Source: Puffinus mauretanicus (taxonomy: Eukaryota; Chordata; Aves; Procellariiformes; Procellariidae). Taken from it: DNA of 64,000 nt. Numbering within the stretch: position 1 is the stretch's first letter; each line of letters begins with the position of its first letter. Positions 24,201 through 39,200 of the stretch are shown here, in pieces. The notes beneath the pieces were generated by a model that was given only the letters and a program-made list of their open reading frames with translations, made no database searches and had not been told where the DNA came from. Where the stretch lies: positions 248,001 through 312,000 of the forward strand of contig JAJKFH010002906.1 in assembly GCA_023333565.1 (NCBI GenBank), in the 5' to 3' direction. The translations under genes were made by a program, and so were the position numbers.

Positions 24201-27200
24201 TTGGGTGGAAAGCAGAGGAGGGCTGAAGAGGCAATATTCAGTTAACAGCCTTTTTGATAGCTTTTTTGGAATAACCTTCCAAGTGTAGGGAATATCAAAG
24301 TGACTTGGTTTATTGAATAATGTAAAGTATACTCTTTATGCATTTTAGACGAGGAGTGGTTAGTTGGCGAATCACATTTGGGGCAAGTTAAAGACAAACA
24401 CCCGCTTAAGGGGCTTTGTTACAATGGGAATTCTACTGGGCTGATGCCTCTTTTCACTTGGATAGGTGTCTTGATGTTGAAAGTGAAAATGAATATGTAA
24501 GATAACTGTAACAGTACTTTAAAAGAACTATAAACTGTTCGTGTACTGATGGATTTATTTTTATCACCCCTCTCTTCCCTGTTGGTATTAGTGTTGCGTT
24601 TATCAGGATGCTGCCATTTGAATGATCTCTTTTGTGACTATGAGCTGAGATGCTGGAATTATTTAAATAATAAATGTTGCTCAGCATCGGTAGCAGAGGC
24701 ACATCAAGTCCAATGTAGTGCTAAACTTAATTTTACACAGCAGAGTCAAATCCACACACCTCGCTTTCTGTTTGAAGTAGTAGGAGACATCAAACAGATA
24801 AATTGCAAGCAGCTGCTCATATTTTTATCATTGATATTTACATCTGATATAGAGCACGTTTAGCAGTTTGGTTGACTTAACTGGTTTCACGAGGCAAAAA
24901 TTATCAGAACATTCAGTTCACTAAATCAAAGGCATCAGACATCTAGTCAGCTTTGGTGCATGTTTATGTGTTAAGACATAAAGTGGGTAGTCGCTATGTT
25001 CTGCACCATCTAAGATGGCATCTACATTGGACCACTCACTGTAGGAATATTAGGGGAGAATAAATGTAGAGGGGAAAGAAGAACATGGAACATAAAGTTG
25101 AGGTTGAGAGGAGAGAAATGGAGGAAGTAAAACTAGTGGTGGTTGATATAATGGTCAGCATTTTTTTTATTCATGTTTTTGATAGCTAAATAAAAATAAT
25201 TATATTGTGACAAAAATTGTGTTGGTATTTTGACATAGTTTCTTCAATTTATGCTTTTAAATTTATAGTATGATCAACAGACTTTAAAATAGGACTGTGT
25301 CATAAAATTAATTTCACTAAATATTAGAGCAATGGTTTTTTTTTCTCCCCAGTTGGTTATGTCACAACTTAACTGTATTAATTCAAGTTCTGTAGTTTAG
25401 AAATCGATCCGAGTGCAGTGGTTTAGCTCCCTAGTGAAGGGCGCAATTATAATGATACAAAAAAAAATTAATGCAATTCATTTCCTGGAATGAGGAGTGT
25501 CTGGGTAACTTATTTCATGTGCGGATGCTGCAGAATGTGTTTGTTGCTTCAAAATATGCCTTGAGTCAGCCCTCCGACAGTAGGAGCTTGCATGCAATAA
25601 AATGTTCTATGAGGAGCTCGTCTGAGGAGCGGCTGAGGACTCTGGGCTTGTCTAGTTTGGAGAGAAGGAGGCTGAGGGGCGACCTCATTGCTCTCTACAG
25701 CTTCCTGAGGAGGGGACATGGAGAGGGAGATGCTGAGCTCTTCTCCCTGGGATCCAGTGACAGGACGCGTGGGAATGGTTCAAAGCTGCACCAGGGGATG
25801 TTCAGACTGGACGTTAGGAAGCATTTCTTTACCGAGAGGGTGGTCAAACACTGGAACAGGCTTCCTAGAGAGGTGGTGGTTGCCCCAAGCCCTGTCAGTG
25901 TTTAAGAGGCATTTGGACAATGCCTTTAATGACATGCTTTAGCTTTTGGTCAGCCCTGAATTGGTCAGGCAGCTGGACTAGAAGATTGTGGTAGGTCCCT
26001 TCAACTGAAATATTCCATTCTAAAAAGACTAGTCTGTGTGAGAAAGGTGCATGGCATAACTGTAAACACAGGAAAACCTCTGGTTTTAGTTGGATCAATG
26101 GGTTGAATTAAAGGCCTATGAGCCTGTCAAAGGATGTAGCCTGTTCCTTGTTAACTTGACCTGGCATAAAATCCTAACTTGTGTTATGAGTGCATTTTTA
26201 CCTTCCCCCACCTTTCCTGTGAAAATAAAACTGATTCTTGCAAAAAAACAAACCAAACAAAAACAACCCTCAACCAAACCCACAAACCCAAACCAAACAC
26301 AGGTTCAAACAGTTGTTTGGGGTTGCTAAGGTTTTCCCTTTGCAGTAAGTTTCTGCAGCTGATCTTTTTTTGGAGCCTTCACTTCCTCCCCCTGCCGTTT
26401 TTTATCCTTTGTCTTAGGCATATCCGAGAGCACTAGTTCCTCTCTGCAAATTGCTCTTCCATCTACTTTGTCTCACAGCTCCTAGCACACTTTCTTCCTT
26501 GCCCCTGTGTTCCAGATTCTTCTTATGCCCTTGCTGTCTTCCCATCACTTCTTCATTTGACTTCTGGCAAGGATTTCACAGCCTATCAGCAACTGCAGAA
26601 TTTGGACCCTCCTCCAGGGGTGGGATTTATTTACGACCAATTAAACAATGTCCATTGATTCTCTACCTAGAAAACAGGAGAATTAGTTTTTTGGTAAAGG
26701 GATGCTATTAACTCAGTTTAGGTCTAAAAATATTACTCTTATGGAGAGTTTGGTGTTAAATCTTTTGACATTTGAAATATGTTAAGGAAGACGTTCAGAA
26801 AATGGTAGCTGCTCACATATTCTGAATGTTGAAGATATTGATACAATGTTTGATAACCAATTTACATTACATAGTATAATTGTATGGAAGATAAGAGGAC
26901 AATAATCTTTTTTTTTCCTCTATAGAGTTCACTTTTAAAAAAAATCATTGTTGGACTTACAGATCTGTCTGTCTTCTATCTGTCTCTATTTGCCAGTTTT
27001 CGAAAGGCTTTTCAGAGAAGCTTGGCTAAACTGAAGAGTAGTTGTAGTGTACTGTAGTGTTGTATTTTCAGGAGTAAAGCAGGTGACCTGTCATAGTTCT
27101 TGCAAATAAGTGAATGCATTTGCAATACTAGCAAATAAGTGGTTGCATTTGCAGGCTAAGGTGTTTGTTATGGGACTGAGTTTTCAAGCAGTTTAGAGGG

Positions 27201-30200
27201 CATATGGAAGCCAGAAAAGGTGGTAGTTCAAATCCTAATTCTTCAAGCAGCTCTGCAGAGCAGGGATGGACCCCTTTTCCATTTCATTGTGGTTCCATGT
27301 TGATAAAGGTGTCTATTTATATAAAGTTCCCTATTGATGTGCTGGTTAATAATTATAGAATAGGTGAATTGTGCCTATTTTAATTGGTAGTTGGATATAG
27401 CAACACACATCTGAATTTTTTAACACGCTTAATTTAGATTTTTATTTTTAAAAAAAAACTTCTTTTTTGTTCTGTTAGATGATGTTGTATTAACTCTTTA
27501 TCTCTGGGCTAATTGCTGCTATGATTTTAGTCTATGCGTCTTCAAAAAGCTGACTTTAGAATTAGCTAAAAGTAATTTGCGTAATGAAAATACGAGGTAC
27601 AAAAATACTGTTTGTCAGCTAAAAATATCATGAATCCTGAATGTTCAGTGAAACATCATATTTGGGAATTTAGAGAAAATTACTCAAAATCCATTTAGTC
27701 CAATTTATACGTAATCAATCACTCTTGTATAGAAAAGGCTTTGTGGGCGCTGGGGAAAGCTAGGGGGAATGATGTAGTGCAGTTAGTAGATATGTTGTCA
27801 GTGGGACATTGCCTAGACTTCTGTGTTTCAGACCAACAACAGACATCATTTTAGTGTTAAACTACTGTGATTATAAGGAATATTTCTGATGTCTCTGATA
27901 GTTGGTGTGGATGACTACAGCTCAGAGTCTGATGTGATTATTATACCTTCAGCCCTGGACTTTGTCTCACAAGATGAAATGTTGACGCCTTTGGGAAGAC
28001 TGGACAAGTACGCTGCAAGTGAGAACATATTTAACAGGTATGCTTTTTAAATGTCCTGTCCTGGCTAACGGTATGCAAACTATTAGTCTGATTCAAATCT
28101 GACTGAAGTTAATTTGCATGAAATACAAATAACTTAAAAACCCCCAACAACTTTACAAAATTCTTCGGTTTCCACTCCTTCTGTTTGCTGATACTCCTTC
28201 TACTTAGAGAGAGCAAAATATTAATGATAACAGAAAAACATGTGCTTCCCTTTTAAGCAACTGTAGTTCAGGACTTGAACTTTTTCATTAATTGGACCAC
28301 ATCCTTTTAGGTTTTTTGTGGATGCTAACATTCCTGTTGACACAGGACTAGAAGATAATAGTAAACTGTATCCATAACTCTGTGTGGAAACTGACTTTAA
28401 GAAAATACTTCATGAAAGGTCAGGAGAGGATAATGAACAGCAGTGTAGATTGCCAGAGAAACCCAAGAAGTATTCTGCAGGATCATCCTCATCCATAGTT
28501 TACAGTTCGGCTGTTGCTGCTTCTGGTTATTGAAAATGAAAAACTGCTGAAAAGAAAGTCTTATCTTCCCCAGTTAATACTGTGGTTTACATTTTCCCCT
28601 TCTTATTTCTGTAATGCCACTGAGCTAGTTGTTTCATTTAAAAGCACAGGCATTGTAGCATACTTCATACACCTCCCCACCTGCACAGAGACACTCTGCA
28701 ATGGAATGGAGAAATTCAAAACCAACATTTATTTTAATTGTAACTGCAAACAGTTACAAGATCACAAAAACGTATAAAATATGTTAAGGTTGAGGTTTTG
28801 TGGTGTTTTATTTTAACATAGCTTAGTTTGGGCTCCAAGTAAATCTTTAATAAAGCATGTTTGCTTTTATGCTGAATTCTTAATTCAGTAGTATGCGGAA
28901 GATAAGTCTATGATCAACTACCATGTAGGTTAGCCTCTATTTTGTTGTTTGTGGCCTGAGTTCTGTAAGGATTTAGCCCTGTGCTTAACTTTAGTTGTGT
29001 GAAGTATACTTAAAATGCCATACATGCATGAACATCCCCCGTTTGGAAGGTTTTCATTCTGATGGAACTGAAGCTAACAGTTATAGAATGGTTTCTCTTA
29101 CTATAACCTGCATAAATCAGTTCTGAAATGCCTGATTTTAAAGTTTTCTGTTTTCCTGAAATCCAAAGTTTGTGGCATTTTACAATTTGAGATAAAATCA
29201 GCGATTTGCCAACCAGGAGAGATTTTTTGTGTGTTTGACTTTTCATGGGGAGGGAGGGAAGAGGAGCCTTTAAGGCTATAGGTGACAATTATGTAATAAA
29301 AGCCAGGGAGGAGAACAAACTCAGAAACTCAAGTTGTGTGACTTGGATTTTAAACAAGAGTAGTGGTCCTAATATTTTACTTGCCCTTTTAAGAAAAAAA
29401 CTGTCTCTCTGAGTCTCTCAGGATGGATTGCATGGGGTGTGGGGCATGCATAAGCTTGAAATCTTTTTGATGATGCTGTCCAGCTTTATGCATCCTGTGC
29501 TTGCCTGTGCTTTTCTGCAGGGGAAGATGGGTGGACTAACTATAGTTTTCCCTGGGGTTTTTTTTGTGTTTGCTTGTTTGGGTTTTTTTTGCTGGTATAA
29601 ACATGTTGTTTAATCCTAGCTCTCTTTGTAGGCCTACTGTGTTATGTAGTATAAGAAAATATAGGAAATAGCATATGATAGCCATTAGTGATATAACTGT
29701 GAGTAGCAGTTATATCACTATAAGTGATAGTGAGTAACTATTGTAGGCAGTTTATGATAATTCAGCATTAGTCAGTCTCGGGAATAATTTGAGAGATTTT
29801 TATTAGACAGATGAACTGGAGCATTTCATAGGGAAAAGATAAGAATAAACAACTTAAATGTAATTTAGTTTATGTCTCTTAGTATGGTATAATCACATCC
29901 AATTACTTACGTGTAGTTTAATGTTATTTTATATTATGATTGAGTTAATAATGTTTTGGTTGTTTCTGTGACCTTGAACCTGCATTTGTGTAGAAACTTC
30001 AAATTATAGATGCCTAAACCCTTGAAACATAATCATTGAGCCTGGGTAAATTAGGGTAAGATTTTTTTAAATTTTTTTTTTCTTTAAATGGATTAATTTG
30101 CTTTTAGTGTGGGGGTTTTTTTGGAAAAAATCTTTAAATTTAATTTTAAGTATTATTTATCTTTGCATTTGTTTTTATTATAATTTTCTATCTGGTTAGT

Positions 30201-33200
30201 CATCTACATATGTATTGTATGTGCAGTGTGTGATTATATTGAATGATTAAAGTGAAGCGATTTTTAACAATTACTACAAAAGCCTAGTGTCCTTTGAGTG
30301 GATTCCTTGAGCACTCGTGATTTCTCAACTGGTGTCTGAAGGCCAAAGCCAGTTGCTCTGAGATGGAAATGGATCTATGTCTGCATCCTAAGAAATTTTA
30401 GCAGATTGGACTTGGAACTTGCAAATAGGAATTGCTTCTTCATTTAAATATGTATGATTTTTGACAGGATGAACTGAAGAAAAAGAGAGTGAGGTAGGAA
30501 ATCCTTTAACAGCTTCCCAAATGGTGGAAGGAGTTGCTGTGTGATAGTTTTTGGCGTGTTACGGTCTACATCCTCGCTGTTTTAAGTGTTACTGATCAGC
30601 ACCACAGATGTTGTCTTAAGTCTATGAGAATGGAGGGGAACCTGACAAATATTACAGTAAATGACCCCTCTTGTATCTGAAAACCAATAAAACCAAACCA
30701 AGGGACTCTGGTTATGGTTTTATTAATGAAGAGGCAGCCTCCAGACCAGATTTGAGAAGCATCTCTAGCATATGCCTTAATAATCCAATATCATATGGCA
30801 GCAAGAGTAGATGCCGAGCAGAAAGCCAAGACCATCACCCTGAAACACAAGGTCTCCTTGTGTCTGGTATTACTTGTGTGTGTCCATGCACGCATGGATG
30901 AGCATTCCCTTTTGCTATTTGCTTTAAAAACCAATTGCTGGTGCAGATTGGAGCATAGCTTTTGTTTCTTCTCATTTTAAAAATCCTTTGTGGGTTTTCC
31001 TACGCTTTATTGCCATTCACTTGCTTCCATTCCTCATTAAGAAGGGGTTCAGAAGTATACAACACTCACCAATAGATCTGTTCGAATAGTGAGGCAGTTC
31101 CTGAACAACAGACCCTTCCTTTTGATCAGCCTACTTTTTGAGGAATTGCTGTTGCCCTTTCTCTTCAAACCAAGTAGATCTTGGCAGCAGACTCTCATTC
31201 ATCAGGATGATCAGTCTTGGCTATCAAGACTACATCTACGTATCGATGTAGGTATTTTTTAGCTATCCTCTTGCTATGCTTCTTTGTGTTCTGAAGTACT
31301 TCTTTTCCCTTGGGAGAATACCTGATATCTTTTGAAATAGTTTTTTTTTAAATAGTGTGACTTCAAAATACTCATAGAGCAGCACTCAGCAGTAACAATA
31401 TATTGGATCTCAAAGAGGGATTAAGCATAGGTGTGTGTACTCACGTACAGCTTTCACTGTCAACAGCGTAGGTGAAGATTTGGCCTAAAGCATTCTGGGT
31501 AACTTGTCTTTTTTGGCTAAAAGATATGCTCCTCTGACTTGATGGCACAGACGTGTGGTTTCTGATATGGTCAGTAGAAGGTAGCCGCCTTGCTTTCTAG
31601 ACTCCAGATGGAAGAGAGATTGGCATCAGAAAGGAGGCTGTACCATGTGTGGCAATGAATTATTTTAATGTGGTTATCTGATTCCTGACTCCAACGATAT
31701 AAACCTTGGTTTTACATGTCTGTGATTCTGGAAAATAGTCTAGAAGTTTTTAGAATATATGCTGTTTCAGGAACTGAGAAATCAATTTCTTTCCAAGGAA
31801 TTAAGGGTAACGATAAATTTTTAGATGTAACAGGACTGTACCATAAGCTTTTCCAGTTCTCCACTCCCTTTTGCGGAGTCAAGAATGTCATTTTACTGTG
31901 TATTTAAAAACTAGGACTTGCATGCAGAAAGTACCCCCACTAAAACAGAAGAATGCAGTTTTCATCCCTCTGTGCTGTAATGTGCATCAAAAACCTCTCT
32001 AAGACAGTATGTTTGGTGGGATGTCAAGAATCTTATTAAGACCTTCCTTAAATGTAAGAAATTACCTTGCCTTATTTTTATTTAGGTATGATCAAACTAT
32101 AACCAACAAGTTAATTGAGAATTTGGTTATCCATAGCTGCTGTTTTTTTTTCTCCCCACTCACTTTCCTTCTATCTGTGCAGCCTAGCGCAGTGTAAACT
32201 TCCTCTTTTTGGGGTATTTGTTGAGTACTGACAATAAGGAAATGCCAAACTTGTACCAAAGCCATACAGGTGAAACTATAGTGACTTCTCATCACTTTAG
32301 GATAAAATTAGGTTATTTCTCCAAATCTCTAAATCTTCTTTCCTCTGTTTTCATGTTTCAGTCTTTCAGAGCTGACGCATCAAAGAATAAAATCTAGTAA
32401 AAATGAAACAAACCGGAAAACACTTTTTTTGCGCACAAATTTGCAGATACGTGCATACCAAATAAATTACTTAAACTTAACTTTCACAATATAGATTGAG
32501 AAAGTTTATCTTGTAAGTGTACACTAAAATGATATAAGCTGAACTATTAAAGGACAGAATTTTCCCAAAGCACTAAGAGAAGTCTTAATTACTTCAACAA
32601 TACTGAATGTAGCTTAAGAACATATAAAGATGTTTATTTCGAAATTGGGAGTTTATTCAGAATATCTACTGAGATTGTTTGGGAAAAACAGTGCCAAGCT
32701 AAGTTACTACTACCAACACGCACTTAAATATGAAATGTCATCAAATATTGATTTGGAAGTTCTGCAAAAATGGGCAAAGAAAAAATTATTTTCTTTCCTT
32801 TTATTTCTTTTTTTTTTCCTTTTAATGTATGCTTACTAGCTAAATGCACTCCTTGTGCAGATGAACTCATTTAAATTCTAGAGTAGAAATTTGTTAAAGG
32901 GCTAATGATGGCGATTGGTACACAGTAATTATACTACTTAGAACTCCCAGTATTGATTCCAAATAAGGTCAAAGGAGTGTATAAAAGGAGTTTGAATGAG
33001 CCAAGCAAAGGTATTTATAGCTCTTCTCAGAGTATATCGTCACAAATCCTAATTATGTCCGTGCGTGCAGAGTCTTCAAAATATCTGTCCCCTGCATGTG
33101 GCCATAAAGGCGGGGTGTTTGTAATCTATCCCCATTTTATCCCGCTGCTAATTGCAGTGAAGTGTGCGTAGAAGGTATCCTAACTGTCAGTTTATCTACC

Positions 33201-36200
33201 ATTGGACAAGCTCTCCCCATGCATGCTCATGAAAACTTGAACTTTGCTAATTATCCTCCACTTCTGTACATAATAGCTGAAGTGCTTGTACTGCATGCTA
33301 CATTCCAGCATTTGACTTCTGCCCTTTCTTTGGCCTGTAAGCTATTTAATGGATAAATAGATGCATTGCTGCTTCGGTGGCAGTCGTATACCAAAGACAC
33401 GTATGGTGAATAAATAATTTTCTTTGAGAGTTCACAGCTGCAGGGTTATTGATTTGAAGCTTCACTTGCCAGAGCAGCTAGCGAAATTTTCTTTGGACCT
33501 GGAGGAATTGGGTACAAGATCTGACTGAATGGGCAAGAAGATGCAATTCTATTAGTTGTTGCAATCAAGACAACTCTGCTGGCACTGAGAATGTGTAAAG
33601 GTAGAAGTTCTTAGTGGAGCTTGGTATCTCATTAGAGGCAAGTACTGCACAAATCCAAGACAGTGGCAGGAAAGAAATGGCAAGAAACCATTAATACTAG
33701 TCCCAAATTGTGCCCTGATAACCAGGAGTGATGTATAGTAACAGAATGTATGCCATTGAAATCACTTGTATTGTCATCATTAATGTTGGTGGAGTCATTT
33801 CTGTCACATACGTACTTGAGGGAGTCTGATTCCCTGTTAGAATGCAGTTTATGAGGATGTGTTGTCATTATCCCTAGAGGAAACCTGCTCCTCCTCTTTG
33901 TCCTTGTCATAGGAGGTATCTCCTTGCCTCTTGAGCATGAAGCACGTCTGCCTATTTTTGTTGTTATGTTTGTGCCTAGACCAGACAGGTCATCCTTCAG
34001 AGCTCTGCTACAATTTCACAAATGCTCACCTGGTACTCACCTGGCAAGTTGCTGGGCAAGCTACTGCTTGCCTTATGTTATGCTACTATGCATTGATAGT
34101 TCATTGCAGTCCTCTGTTGTAGGCTTTTTGTAGCTTGACCGCCAATGCTTGCATGAGAAGGAAGATCAGACTGCTAGGCAGGGCACTAGGGACTCTTGCT
34201 TACTCTCTACTCTCCAGTAAGCGGAGCATGTTAAAGTGTGAGCTTGCAGGGCTCAAGTCATTCTGCATTAGTTGCCTACATGGTAGCTCTCAGCCTGTGG
34301 CAAATGCGAGGTAGGTTTAGCTCTGTGTCCTATGTTTGTGCCTTGGAGGCACAAGAAGAATTTTGGCAGATTGTTGGGAACAGTGGCAGAACTAGGTCAG
34401 AGAATGTTTGGAGGACATGAATGGACATCATCTCCCAGAACACTGGATGGATGGAGTTAAGAGATTACCCTGGCTGCCTACCCAGTTAGGTTTTCTTAAG
34501 TGAGCTTAGCTTGCCCTGTTGCCTTTTGTTGTAATGCTTTTTACCAGAATCTGCTAAATGTAAAAGTAGATCCACTGATTCCTTTTCAAGTCAAAGAGGG
34601 AGATACCACCTGAATGCAGTTGGGGCCATCTTCTATCTTTAGTCCAGGGAAAAAGTTGAATGTCTCTTCTTAGCTTTGAGTGGATTTAATAAATAAGTCA
34701 TATGTACTTCAGGTTAGGATTTGTGTTTTCATCTCCTCCTCTTGAGCAGAAGGTTTGTGGCCTTCAGCTTACAGGGTGGCTACTTTTGCATAGCCATCTG
34801 TCCAACTCACAGGAACCAGCAAAGACTCACTGTGGGGTCCAGCTACCACAGTTCAGGATATTGCTAACAAAGCTCTATGAGGAGATGAGTCTTCTCAAAA
34901 CTCCCAGCATAGTAGGGGGCCATTTCATAGTCCCCAGGGGCCAGATGGGATGTAGTGCTGTTTATTGTGGTTCCTTACTTGCCGAGACCATCTCAGTGGG
35001 TCAGTTGACTTGTCTCTTGCTTTCCAAGATTACCTTTAATATGTAGGAGACACATGCATCCAGGCAGGCTGGTTTATGAAATAAACTTCATCTGTTCCTC
35101 TTCTCTTTTCAGGGGTGTCCAGCCCTTTAAAAGACCAAGTCAACTCTGCTTCTAGGTTAGTGTGTCATGTAGTCTGTTTCCCTCCCTTAGGATTTTGATA
35201 GCTGAACTTCCAACTGCGTATCAAGATCTCTGAGAGATGTTGCACTTTTACCAAGTTGAAAAGAGCGAGGGAGAGGAAATTTGTTAAAGGCAAACAGTTT
35301 TTTGCAGTTTGTTTTTTAGAGGATTTTGTTCATCTGTATGTCAAAACAATTTAGTTTAAGATAGTTTTGCAAGTGGCCAATGTGAAACATACAAATTATT
35401 GATTTTCAGTTTGAGAAAATGGAAATCTCTGCTTAGCTTTGGGAATTCATGAAAACCTACTGCATTTCTTCGATTGCATGGAATTGTAAAGTTCTCAAGC
35501 TTCCCCTGTACACTAGGAATGTAACCATCTGTTTCTTACCAGTTTGTGACCACAGCTCACATTTACTGTTTGTGGTGAACGTGATCGTTTAGCTATGCTT
35601 CTGCTCTTGTCTACAGCACTGCTGTTTGTCAACAGGGCTTATATCTAGGGTACCTCCTAACAGTGTTTCCGTCAGTCAGTTCTGGAAATATCTGGCACTC
35701 GACGCTTGCTGCTTCAGCATTTTGATAAATTGCCCTGGGGCAATACAAGAGCTAGCAGCATGTTAGACACTGTTCCTTGGCCCGTTCCACTGTTATAATC
35801 CTGCTAGGTCTCTGAACTGATGTTCAACCCATGTTGTCCAAAAGGGTGAAAAAAAGGAGTTATGCCATCGCAGGCTGTTGTTGAGGAGGAAGGTTGATTG
35901 CCACACATTGCCAGCTGCATTGTTTAAAAACTTAATGTTTAGGGCTGTCTAGGTAACTGATGGTCATGACTTTGTAACATAGGCTGCAACAGAACCTTAG
36001 AGGACAAAACGCGAAATTTAACTATATCTTGTCACTGACAAGTTAGTCCTTAGAAAAATTTCTCATGCATTACAATTAGTAACTGAGTTGATTCTGACTT
36101 GTTTCATGTTTTCTTAATGTTTCATTTTCTACTTTGCTTAATGTATGTCCCAGGCACACATGGGCTAGTACGTTTTATTTTCACAGTATATACCCATTGC

Positions 36201-39200
36201 TCTATATAACATTTGAATGGAGTTTAGCTTCTAAACGTTACCGTCGGTATGGAAATCTTCAGCTTGAGTGTTCATGCTTTTGTTTGTGAAATAAGTTCAT
36301 AATTCTGTTTAAAACTGTTCTGACAATAGTGGTGTTGTCTTGCTTTGTATGGAACAAGTTAGGGAGTTCAGAGGTGAGGATGGAAGGCTGACACTGACTT
36401 CCTAACATTCAGCTCCTGTTTGCCCACTTGGTAGATGATTACTATTTTTTATCTTTGTGGCTGGTTTCCCTTATCCTTATAAACCAAAGGGATACTTTTA
36501 ATGTTACGTTTAAAGTTAACAGTTCTTTAGGATTATGCCAGGTATCAGAATTAAGAATTCCCAAAGCAGGACTAAACACATTTACTGAGTTAAAAGTGAA
36601 TCTATGTAAAATTTTACTGTTTGGTTTAAGAAATTTGTATGCTTGCACAACTTTTTGATTTGGCTGTATTTCTGGACACAAATAATGCTAATTTTAAATC
36701 TTTCTTGTAAACTAGGCAAATGGTGGCTCGAAGTTTGCTGGACACTTTGAAGGAAGTCAGTGATGATGAGAGAGATTGTATTGCTGTGTTGGAGAGAATC
36801 AGCAGATTAGCTGATGATTCAGGTAGGTAGCATTATATGTTTTATTGGGTTAATGAGGGAAAGTCAGAATTGCTGAACCTGTGTTCAGCACAGGACCAAT
36901 ACGTTCTTTCTTGTCTTCAATATTCAAAGTAGGCTTCTGCAAATGCAGTAAAATACTGTAAAATTTCATTTTGCTAAATCATTTCGCTACCCCCCCACCC
37001 AAAGATTACTTTTTTCCTCACTATTTTCCTCAACAGAATTAAGCCCTTTCAAAATGTAGGATTACCACTTTCTGTCAGTACCTTTTTGAATAACCTTTAT
37101 TATGTACTTTGGCTACTCGGCAGATCTACATGATTATTTTAGATTTGTAGATAAAGATTAATTTCTTGCCTTGAAAAGAATCTTGCAAAACATCTGTGCA
37201 AAATTACCATTAGTTTTGATAGAATTTAAATGCTGAAGTTGTTCCCTTGGTCCCTTTTGGGCAACCAGTTGTGAAGATAAGAGAGGCAGCAGGAATTGGT
37301 AAGCAAGATGCACATGTAAGTATGAGTAGGAGGGTTCTGTAGATATAAAGGGGCTTTTGCTTGTGAATATATTGAGGTTACTGCGTGTTTGGAATAAAAG
37401 GCAAAAGCAGAAGAATAATGAAAAACAAACGTGAAAGAAAAGGAGTGCCTAAAAAACGGTGGGGGAGTGGATGAAGGGAAAATTGGTGTGGACAGAGCTG
37501 CAACAAAAATTCCAGGTTGAAGATGCTCAAGAAAGAATTAAGGGCTTGATTTCAACATAGCTGATGCAGTTGAAGCGCCAGAAGGAAGAAGGAAGGCTTT
37601 AGTGGCAAAACATCAGGGAAGATCTGAAGTTCATTCTTTTGTCATTGTAGGAGTGCTATGGAGAGAAACTTGTATTAAATCTTGTGTGAGGAGAAAATGT
37701 TTCTTCTGTTCAATGTCTGTTAGTTTTTCTCCCTTCTTCCGGAATTGCAGAACATAATGCTTTCCAAGGGTAAAAAGGTATTCTGCTCATTTCTGTTATT
37801 CTGTCATTACTGTCTTAATTTAAAATGCACGGGTTTATTTTTCTGAGGGAATGTCTTTGTTTAGCCAGGAAAAATAGCCTGTTGTAAGCATTACATAATT
37901 GTATTGAGTACCTCTCCAAGGATTCTTTAAGAGGAAAAAAAAGTCACTATTCATTTAAAATTAAATGTGTCTTTAATTGAGAACAGTGGCATGCTACTGT
38001 TTTTAGAGCGCTTTGCTGGCAAAGCTCTGCTTCTGAAATCTGTATATACAGTGCTTGTTTGTGTGATCATATTAACAGTTTTGAGCATCAAAAACTTTCT
38101 GAAGCTTCATTTCAAATTTGGAAAATAGGACAGACGTGTCCAGGAGAAAATGGCCTTGTGCAGCAACTTTGTAGCCTTAGGCTTTTCATTGGTGACCAAC
38201 TATGTATGTCAAATTGAAATTTGTTTAGGTAGAAATGCAATGGAAGCCAAGAGTTGAGCTCAAATCAATTTATTTCCTTTAACAAGGGTGGAGTACATTT
38301 TTAGTCAGGGTTGATATTTTCTCAGCGTCGGTAAAAGCAGCATTTCAGGCTTTTCCTGCATTGTAGAAGTTGTCTCATATCTGCCAAACTAGTAGCACTG
38401 GATTCTGCAGCTGCCCCACAAATTAAATTTCTGCAAACTTAACTGTGATTTTTGTGCCTCGAGCAGTTGCAGTATTGGACTTAGACTGTTTCTGTAAGAC
38501 AGGTTATTAGTATATCCTTGTGTCTTAAACCATGTGAAAATTCATTAGGGAACTAGATCTGCTTTGTATCTTAATATATGTGCTTGACTATTATTCAAAC
38601 TGCAGCACTGTGGTTTTTTTTTTTGTTCGTTTTTTGTTTTCTTTTGGGGTTTTGGTGGTGTTTTTTTTTGTTAAGGTTGCTATTACTAGACTTGTTTTTC
38701 ATTTTTCTCTTATCTGATGCTTTTTTCCATTTATGATATTTTTTCCAACTTGTTCTGTAAAACAAAAAAAATCCCTGAATTTGGACTAAGAAAACATTAT
38801 AAAAGTATCTGTGTGTTTTGACTTGCTTGGTTAGAGCCAGATATCTGTATGGTTGGAGCCATCCTGGAATCAGGCCTTCATGTTTAAATGCATAAATAAA
38901 TAAAAATAAACCCAAACTGTTGGGAAGTCAAACTATGTACAGGTCTTCTCGTTTCTAATAGGTGATACTCATTAGTCTTATGCCTGTTTTTTAACATTTG
39001 GAGGTATTTGTCTTCTCTTGTCAAATCAAGTCACAGAAAGCGAGGTACTTTCTTTTTCTGGCAGTAGTTGGTGTAATGAGGTTTGGATTGAAGAATGTAC
39101 CCGGGGTACACAATATCCATGCTGTCTTTGTGCTTCTGCAGCTGTTATCTAAAATATGGATACAGCAGTGAACTAGAAATACCAACTGTCCTAAAGTTGC

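Larger units (their letters stand above)
12605..27901 (+). other. Intron 2 of PPP4R1 (15.3 kb)
   Basis: Begins GTGAGT and ends CTGATAG. The first 500 bp belong to the CpG island. The rest is AT-rich. Recognised contents are a possible cryptic exon (13091-13231), a CT-rich microsatellite, a hairpin near 20168, an antisense 305-codon open frame (21318-22235), an inverted-end LTR-like element (23876-24128), a CR1 copy (25607-26022) and a CAAA-rich tract. No other gene was recognised. Confidence 0.85.

Noticed and set aside
27221..27245. B-box-like AGTTCAAATCC suggesting a tRNA
   Set aside because: No A box, acceptor stem or cloverleaf could be formed around it.
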